From Elusimicrobia bacterium CG06_land_8_20_14_3_00_38_11 (GTDB lineage Bacteria > Elusimicrobiota > UBA8919): a stretch of 12,539 bases of DNA. Below, piece after piece: positions 7,792 to 12,539 of this stretch; within the stretch, counting starts at the first letter, position 1, and every line of letters starts with the position of its first letter. The notes beneath the pieces were generated by a model that saw nothing but the letters and a program-made list of their open reading frames with translations, had not been told where the DNA came from and did no database searches. The translations under genes and the position numbers were made by a program. The stretch is taken from the NCBI GenBank assembly GCA_002780205.1, contig PEVQ01000043.1, positions 1 through 12,539 on the forward strand, given 5' to 3'.

Positions 7792-9119
7792 TTGTATTCC
7801 TCCACCTTATCTTTCGTCACTCTTGCGTAGAAGAATTTCGGCGGTTTGACTTTTTTATCTCCGACAGTGTAGGCGTTCAGGAATTTATTCTTTGCTTCAT
7901 TGAATTTTTTTTCATCGCCGTCAGTGTGAAAGATTGCGAGCGGCTCGCCTTTTTCAATTTTGTCGCCAACTTTTTTTTTCAAGTAAATTCCGACTGACGG
8001 GTTCACAATATCTTCTTTTTTTGTTCTGCCGGCGCCCAAAATCAAAGACGACATCCCCACTTCAAGTGTATTTATTTTTTCAACATAGCCTGACTTCGGA
8101 CTTCGGACTTCGGACTTTAATTTACACTGTGGAAGTAATGACGGGTTATCAATCGCATCGGGATTTCCGCCCTGTGCCTTCGCCATCTGTTTCAGTTTTT
8201 CAATACCTTTTTTCGTAACAATAACTTCCCTTAATTTTTTCTTTCCTTCTTCCACCGTCTTAACAAGCCCCGAAATCAAAAGCATGTTGCTTCCGAGTTC
8301 AACGCACAAATTTGTGAGGTCTTTTGGACCAACACCGCTTAAAGTATCAATCGCTTCCTTAACCTCAATTGAATTGCCGATAGCAAATCCCAACGGTTCA
8401 TCCATACTCGTTATAAAAGCAACCATTTTTTTGCCCGCACCTTCGCCGATATCAACCATCGCCTGAGCAAGTTTTAAGGCATCCTTATATTTTTCCATAA
8501 ACGCACCGGAACCGGTTTTTACATCAAGCACTATTCCGTCGCTTCCGGCGGCAAGTTTTTTTGACATAATGCTTCCGGCGATAAGCGGAATTGAATCCAC
8601 CGTCGCAGTAACATCTCTTAACGAATAGATAACTTTATCGGCGGGAGCAAGTTTTGCCGTCTGTCCCATCAGCGCAAGCCCGATACTATTTACATTCTCA
8701 ACAAATTTTTCTTTTGACAACGAACAGGTAAACCCAGGAATTGATTCAAGTTTATCAATTGTTCCGCCGGTATGCCCCAGACCGCGGCCGGTCATTTTTG
8801 CCACTTTGCCGCCGCAGGCAGCAACAATCGGACCAAGTACAAGCGAGGTTGTATCGCCGACGCCGCCGGTTGAGTGTTTGTCAACTTTGAAACCTTTTAT
8901 TTGGGATAAATCCACACGCTCACCGGAGTTAACCATAGCCATTGTTAAATCGGTTGATTCCCGCGCCGTCATTGAGCGAAAATAAACGGTCATCAAAAAC
9001 GCCGCCATCTGGTAATCGGGAATTTCACCTTTTGTAAAACCGCCGATAATAAAATTGATTTCTTCTTTTGACAATTCCGCCCCGTTTCTCTTTTTGTAAA
9101 TCAAATCGTATATTCTCAC
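7788..9119 (-). CDS. pdp: Pyrimidine-nucleoside phosphorylase (PyNP)
   Basis: The enzyme converts uridine, thymidine or deoxyuridine plus phosphate into the base and (deoxy)ribose-1-phosphate. I chose the GTG at 9119, which follows a good AGGGGG ribosome site and yields VRIYDLIYKKRNG, the family's canonical N-terminus; the frame runs 21 codons further upstream but that extension (from a TTG) looks non-native. The 443-aa product then keeps, to my recollection, the residue numbering of Bacillus PyNP: K81-H82-S83 in DKHSTGGVGD, R168 in YSLRDVTATV, S183 and K187. The signature TGRGLGHTGGTIDKLES is complete, and the C-terminal PyNP domain is present (KKKVGDKIEKGEPL). An oddity is a heptamer repeat that encodes KSEVRSPKS near residues 334-342, at the border of the C-terminal domain. 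The neighbours PNP and recJ on the same strand suggest nucleoside salvage. Confidence 0.96.
   Translation of the reverse strand: MRIYDLIYKKRNGAELSKEEINFIIGGFTKGEIPDYQMAAFLMTVYFRSMTARESTDLTMAMVNSGERVDLSQIKGFKVDKHSTGGVGDTTSLVLGPIVAACGGKVAKMTGRGLGHTGGTIDKLESIPGFTCSLSKEKFVENVNSIGLALMGQTAKLAPADKVIYSLRDVTATVDSIPLIAGSIMSKKLAAGSDGIVLDVKTGSGAFMEKYKDALKLAQAMVDIGEGAGKKMVAFITSMDEPLGFAIGNSIEVKEAIDTLSGVGPKDLTNLCVELGSNMLLISGLVKTVEEGKKKLREVIVTKKGIEKLKQMAKAQGGNPDAIDNPSLLPQCKLKSEVRSPKSGYVEKINTLEVGMSSLILGAGRTKKEDIVNPSVGIYLKKKVGDKIEKGEPLAIFHTDGDEKKFNEAKNKFLNAYTVGDKKVKPPKFFYARVTKDKVEEYK
8092..8117. repeat. Heptamer tandem repeat (GACTTCG)x3 plus partial unit inside pdp
   Basis: Three exact 7-bp units and a partial fourth (GACTT) are read in frame on the minus strand as KSEVRSPKS. 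It is the same heptamer family, orientation and reading frame as the tract at 4282-4309 in hypF, which encodes VRSPKSKVRS. Confidence 0.85.
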
Positions 9120-9122
9120 GGA

Positions 9123-9131
9123 ATCCCCCTT
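9123..9131 (-). promoter_or_regulatory. Ribosome binding site selecting the pdp GTG start
   Basis: On the minus strand AGGGGGAT precedes GTG 9119-9117 by a few nucleotides. It supports starting pdp here rather than at a TTG 63 nt further upstream. Confidence 0.7.
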
Positions 9132-9176
9132 TTTACAATATTGAAAAATATAAGCACCGACGATAAAACTGAATCT

Positions 9177-9212
9177 ATTCAACTAGTTTCGCAACTACGA
9201 AAGTAGTTGAAT
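9177..9212. repeat. 36-nt stem-loop between recJ and pdp
   Basis: ATTCAACTA (9177-9185) pairs with TAGTTGAAT (9204-9212). After one G/G mismatch TTTCG pairs with CGAAA, leaving a CAACTA loop. No T-tract follows on the minus strand, so it does not look like a standard terminator. The words GCAACTAC and GTAGTTG recur in the cruciform element at 12382-12439, hinting at a related repeat. Confidence 0.7.
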
Positions 9213-9226
9213 ACTTAAAAAAATCA

Positions 9227-11437
9227 TTACAACCCGTCGGATGATTTTATATCCAAAATCATAAGTTGCGCCGATTCTCTTGACTGCCACACGTTTATTT
9301 CAAGATGGAATACAACATCAACCTTTTGGCCTTTTCTGAAATCCGCTGCGCGGCGACCCAACTGCCAGCCGATGCCTCCGACACCCATTTTATCATTCTT
9401 AAAACGAACACGCAAATGCGCCCCGTCAATTCCGACGCTTGAAAAATCGCCTAATACGACATCATTGGCGATAAAAATCGGATGCTCGTTGCCAAAACCA
9501 TATGGTTCTAAAAGTTCAAGTTCTTTTATAAGGTCAACGGAAATATCTGAAACGGGAATTGACGTGTCAATTGAAAGATGAGGCACAAGCATTTCATCGG
9601 TTATCAAACTATTTGCCACAAATTTTATACGCTTTGTAAATTCTTCTAGATTTTTTTTTGCGACGGTTAAACCCGCAGCGGCTTTATGTCCGCCGTATTT
9701 TACGACGATATCTTTGCATTTTTCAATCGCAGAAACCATATCAAAACCGCCTATACTTCGGGCGGCGCCCATTGCCTCTTCGCCCTCCAAAATTAAAAGT
9801 ATCACCGGCTTTCCGAACTCTCTTATTATCTGGTTAGCGGCTATTCCGGTAACGCCATGCCGCAGATTGTTAACTACCGTGACAAAAATTTTATCATTTT
9901 CAATATCGTTTTGCTTAATTGTTTCTTCAATAAAACTTTTTATGTTGATTTTTTGCAATCCCTTTCTTTCCCCGTTAATTTTAAGGATTTCATCAAGTAA
10001 AAATTTGGCGCGGGATTTATCGTCGGTAATAAGCAACTCCGCCGATAGAGCGGCTTTTCCGTAACGGCCGGCGGAATTCAAAAGCGGAACTATTGACCAC
10101 GAAACCTTTTTTGCGGTACATGATTTTTTTTCAATTTGGAGATTACTAATCATTGCTCGTATCCCCGGTTTTTTTGAATCATAAAGAAGCGGCACACCGT
10201 ATTTTGCAAAAATCCTGTTTTCCGATACCAGCGGGACTATGTCGGCGACTGTACCCAAAGACACGAGGTAAAGATACTCCTCAATAAATTTCCGCTGTTT
10301 TTTTTCTGTAAATATTACAAGCCGTTCAAAAACTTTTGAGGCAGTTACAGCATCGCTTAATGCACGGTGATATCGCGATATTTCTATGTCCATATCTTTT
10401 GCGAGGGCATCAAGCCCGTGTGACTTAAAAGGATATAATTTCCGGGATAATTCAAGCGTATCTACAACATCATTCGGAATTTCCCTTTTTATTTTCTTCG
10501 CCGCGCGATATAAAAACGCCATATCAAAATTTGAATTGTGGGCGACAAGAATTGATTCGCCGATAAAACTCAAAAACTTTTTCATAACTTCGGAAATATC
10601 CGGCGAATGATTGCAATCATCATCCGTTATACCGTGTATGGCACTGACATTTTTAGGAATTGATTTTTTGGGTTTGACAAGTGCGGCAAACTTTTCGATT
10701 TCAATAAAATTGCGGATTTTCACGGCACCGATTTCAACAATTTCATCCATCAACGGCGAAAGACCGGTCGTCTCAATATCCAGAACAACAATATCTTTTG
10801 CAAAATAATCAGAGTATGAAAATGCAACCGCCTGAAAAAGTTTGAACGCTACTCCGCATCCTGCGAGTTCCTTAAAAGGATATTTCTCCGACGGACATTT
10901 AGGATCAATTATCGCGAATGCTTTCGGAAGATTAGAGGGCGCCTCGTGGTGGTCGGTAATTATTACATCCATACTTTGCGAGGTTGCAAAATTAATTTCT
11001 TCAACGGCGGTTATCCCGCAATCAACCGTTATTATCAGACCGACACCTTCTTTTTTGTATTTTTCAATCAACCCGTTATGCAATCCGTATCCCTCGTCCG
11101 ACGGTATATACCACACTACATCCGCACCGAGGGATTTGAGATACGAATAAGCGATGTTGGTTGAAGTGATACCGTCAACATCACGGTCGCCGTAAATAAG
11201 AATTTTTCCTTTTTTGTCTATCGCGAGGCGGATTCTTTTAACCGCTTTTTCCATATCCGCAAATAAAAACGGATTATGTAAGTCGGATATCCGCGGATGA
11301 ATAAATTTTTCTATTTGTTGGGGCGTATTGACTCCTTTCTGCAAAAGAATAGAAATAACTATTTTGGAATAACCTGTTTTTGCCGAAAGTTCGTCTATTA
11401 ACGCGACATCGGATTGTTTAATTTTCCACTGTTTCAT
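9227..11437 (-). CDS. recJ: Single-stranded-DNA exonuclease RecJ with an inserted DnaQ-type (DEDDh) exonuclease domain
   Basis: RecJ degrades ssDNA 5'-3' in recombination and repair. The 736-aa product has the DHH motifs: GDRDVDG (D84, D86, D88; the usual Tyr is Arg), TVDCG (D139), TDHH (D162, H163, H164), AGCGVAFKL (192-200) and, far downstream, SLGTVADIVPL (D399). The DHHA1 part follows (RSIGGFDM near 560, KYGGHKAAAG near 580-590), then the C-terminal OB-like region (EPYGFGNEHPIF). Between motif AGCGV and D399, about residues 214-376, sits a complete RNase T/DnaQ domain: VVLDIETTGL (D220, E222), VSAIHGIT, VAHNSNFD (D305) and HRALSD (H357, D362). All five DEDDh residues are intact, so a second 3'-5' activity is predicted. 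Normal RecJ is about 560-580 aa; the extra length equals this insert. ATG 11437 has no clear Shine-Dalgarno and lies 13 bp from a palindromic repeat. Confidence 0.95.
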   Translation of the reverse strand: MKQWKIKQSDVALIDELSAKTGYSKIVISILLQKGVNTPQQIEKFIHPRISDLHNPFLFADMEKAVKRIRLAIDKKGKILIYGDRDVDGITSTNIAYSYLKSLGADVVWYIPSDEGYGLHNGLIEKYKKEGVGLIITVDCGITAVEEINFATSQSMDVIITDHHEAPSNLPKAFAIIDPKCPSEKYPFKELAGCGVAFKLFQAVAFSYSDYFAKDIVVLDIETTGLSPLMDEIVEIGAVKIRNFIEIEKFAALVKPKKSIPKNVSAIHGITDDDCNHSPDISEVMKKFLSFIGESILVAHNSNFDMAFLYRAAKKIKREIPNDVVDTLELSRKLYPFKSHGLDALAKDMDIEISRYHRALSDAVTASKVFERLVIFTEKKQRKFIEEYLYLVSLGTVADIVPLVSENRIFAKYGVPLLYDSKKPGIRAMISNLQIEKKSCTAKKVSWSIVPLLNSAGRYGKAALSAELLITDDKSRAKFLLDEILKINGERKGLQKINIKSFIEETIKQNDIENDKIFVTVVNNLRHGVTGIAANQIIREFGKPVILLILEGEEAMGAARSIGGFDMVSAIEKCKDIVVKYGGHKAAAGLTVAKKNLEEFTKRIKFVANSLITDEMLVPHLSIDTSIPVSDISVDLIKELELLEPYGFGNEHPIFIANDVVLGDFSSVGIDGAHLRVRFKNDKMGVGGIGWQLGRRAADFRKGQKVDVVFHLEINVWQSRESAQLMILDIKSSDGL

Positions 11438-11450
11438 AAGTTATCGGGAT

Positions 11451-11534
11451 ATGATGACGGCGATAAAAAGGCAGATACCAGCGATAAACCATATACATTA
11501 TCGCCGTAATCGGTGTTTTTATCGCTGTAATCAT
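11451..11534. repeat. 84-bp palindromic element of four GATKACRGCGATAA units
   Basis: Its ends are 19-bp inverted repeats with two mismatches: ATGATGACGGCGATAAAAA (11451-11469) and TTTTTATCGCTGTAATCAT (11516-11534). Units occur at 11453-11466 and 11474-11487 in one orientation and at 11498-11511 and 11519-11532 in the other, giving a nested hairpin. The right end contains the TGA stop of the PNP gene (11531-11533); the left end is 13 bp before the recJ ATG. It belongs to the same family as 2021-2125. Confidence 0.85.
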
Positions 11535-12349
11535 ATTTTTCTTACTATCTCCTTTATTAAATTGCTTAACTTTTTTTCAATTTTTTTGCCGATTGCAATC
11601 ACTTCCTGATGATTCAGCGGCTGTTTCAAAATACCGGCGGCCATATTGGAAATATAAGAAATTCCGAGTATTTTTATTCCGCAATGATTGGCGACGAGCG
11701 CCTCCGGAACTGTTGACATTCCGACGACATCCGCACCCAAAATCCGTGCCATCTTCACCTCCGCCGGCGTTTCATATGAAGGACCCGTACCGGCAAAATA
11801 TACTCCTTTTTGAATTTTGATTTTTAATGCTTTCGCACATTTTTCTGCTTTTTTAATCAACTCATCTTTATACACCGTTGACATATCCGGGAAGCGGGTT
11901 CCCTGCAAAGCACCTTCGGGACCCATCAAGGGATTATCCCCCATAAAATTGATATGGTCGCAAATAAGCATAATATCGCCGGGTTTAAATTTTTTATTTA
12001 CCGCGCCGACGGCGGATGTGATAATAAGTTTTTCTACTCCAAGATGTTTCATCAGCCGTTCGGGATAAGTTATGTCTTTCATTGCATGTCCTTCATAAAA
12101 ATGAATGCGGCCGGCCATAATCATAACATTCCTGCCGGATAATTTACCGATAACAAGGTCGCCTTTATGGCCTTCAACCGTTGATTTTGCAAAATGCGGA
12201 ATTTCCCCGAAAGGAATCCGGACAGCGTCCGAAACCGCATCGGCAATAGATGACAAACCTGAACCGAGAATTAAAGCAACTTCTGGTTTTAATTTTGTTC
12301 TGCCCTCAATAAACCTTTTTGATTCTTCCAAGTTTTCAATAAGACCCAT
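11531..12349 (-). CDS. punA: Purine nucleoside phosphorylase, trimeric (PNP/PunA) type
   Basis: The enzyme cleaves inosine, guanosine and their deoxy forms with phosphate to hypoxanthine or guanine plus pentose-1-phosphate. The 272-aa product is normal length. Motifs: ILGSGLSS (Ser30), VEGHKG (His61), AGRIHFYEGH (Arg81, His83, Tyr85), SAVGAVN (112-118), GPSYETPAEVKM (Glu193, purine-contacting) and VGMSTVPEA (Met211). The base-specificity Asn is at N235 in YISNMAAG, favouring 6-oxopurines. ATG 12349 has AAAGGAG just upstream. The last three nucleotides overlap a palindromic repeat, which supplies the stop codon, so the natural C-terminus may have been trimmed or altered. recJ follows 93 bp downstream, and pdp beyond that. 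5'-Methylthioadenosine phosphorylase is a related alternative but fits the Asn and motifs less well. Confidence 0.93.
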   Translation of the reverse strand: MGLIENLEESKRFIEGRTKLKPEVALILGSGLSSIADAVSDAVRIPFGEIPHFAKSTVEGHKGDLVIGKLSGRNVMIMAGRIHFYEGHAMKDITYPERLMKHLGVEKLIITSAVGAVNKKFKPGDIMLICDHINFMGDNPLMGPEGALQGTRFPDMSTVYKDELIKKAEKCAKALKIKIQKGVYFAGTGPSYETPAEVKMARILGADVVGMSTVPEALVANHCGIKILGISYISNMAAGILKQPLNHQEVIAIGKKIEKKLSNLIKEIVRKI

Positions 12350-12381
12350 ATAACTCCTTTTATTCGGAATCTTCGTATTTT

Positions 12382-12439
12382 ATTGTAGTTGCTTGATTTA
12401 TCAAGCATAACGGCGCCCAATAAATTGGGCAACTACAAT
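12382..12439. repeat. 58-bp cruciform repeat (three-way-junction layout) upstream of PNP
   Basis: A perfect 11-bp outer inverted repeat, ATTGTAGTTGC (12382-12392) and GCAACTACAAT (12429-12439), encloses two perfect 6-bp hairpins: GCTTGA-TTTA-TCAAGC (12391-12406) and GCCCAA-TAAA-TTGGGC (12415-12430). It lies 33 bp upstream of the PNP start and would be in its leader if transcription begins further up. The rest of the spacer (12440-12487) is AT-rich with an iterated ATCAGC/ATAATCAGC word and no gene. Confidence 0.85.
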
Positions 12440-12487
12440 TATCTGCGATTATCCGCGTCATAATCAGCATAAATCAGCGTTCCTTTA

Positions 12488-12539
12488 TTATGTAATTTTT
12501 ACCAGAATATCGTTGACAACATCCGCTGCTTCTGCGGCG
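12488..12539 (-). CDS. C-terminal 16 codons of an unidentified gene (5' end outside window)
   Basis: On the minus strand the right edge enters an open frame, AAEAADVVNDILVKIT, ending in TAA (12488-12490) with a second TAA directly after. The amphipathic, helix-like composition and the clean stop suggest a real C-terminus, but 16 residues are too few to name a family. It is probably the gene upstream of PNP, 138 bp away across the cruciform repeat. Confidence 0.45.
   Translation of the reverse strand, partial: AAEAADVVNDILVKIT

Noticed and set aside
9120..9182. Upstream extension of pdp from a TTG at 9182
   Set aside because: The added 21 residues do not match PyNP, and the Shine-Dalgarno before GTG 9119 plus agreement with Bacillus numbering favour the shorter form.
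9177..9212. Rho-independent terminator of recJ
   Set aside because: The stem is good but AT-rich and no T-run follows on the minus strand.
12440..12487. tRNA or small RNA gene in the PNP upstream spacer
   Set aside because: The iterated ATCAGC/GATTA words look like another dispersed repeat; no cloverleaf or conserved tRNA boxes are visible.

Overview
All recognisable genes in this window lie on the minus strand, so transcription runs from right to left. The sequence is AT-rich and packed with short interspersed and palindromic repeats. The gene content is hydrogenase maturation, a molybdenum hydroxylase, nucleoside phosphorolysis, a pseudopilin-like protein and phage-type debris. This fits an uncultivated anaerobic candidate-phylum bacterium with a repeat-rich genome. 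No rRNA or other taxonomic marker is present, so the lineage cannot be named.

Layout in transcription order: the last 16 codons of an unidentified gene (12488-12539); a 58-bp cruciform repeat; a trimeric-type purine nucleoside phosphorylase; an 84-bp palindromic repeat containing that gene's stop codon; a RecJ exonuclease with a whole DnaQ-type 3'-5' exonuclease domain inserted in its catalytic core; a hairpin; pyrimidine-nucleoside phosphorylase (pdp); a 51-aa ORF and a nucleotidyltransferase-fold protein, both overlapping their upstream neighbours; a block of hairpin repeats; a membrane-anchored pseudopilin-like protein; a frameshifted ORF6N-domain gene; hypA; a repeat-filled spacer; hypF; a 677-bp spacer with two palindromic elements; and the first 634 codons of a xanthine dehydrogenase/aldehyde oxidase molybdenum subunit, cut by the left edge.

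Functionally, hypA and hypF supply nickel and cyanide-ligand chemistry for [NiFe]-hydrogenase, although no hydrogenase lies in the window. PNP, RecJ and PyNP, possibly with the molybdenum hydroxylase, would suit turnover of nucleic acids to bases and pentose-1-phosphates. That link is inference from gene order.

The two most striking points are the RecJ with a nested DEDDh exonuclease, and the invasion of coding sequence by short tandem repeats. hypF carries five separate in-frame repeat tracts (four with a 7-bp period, one with a 17/18-bp palindromic unit), and pdp carries one of the same heptamer family. A 14-bp motif (consensus GATKACRGCGATAA) also builds two intergenic palindromic elements 9 kb apart.
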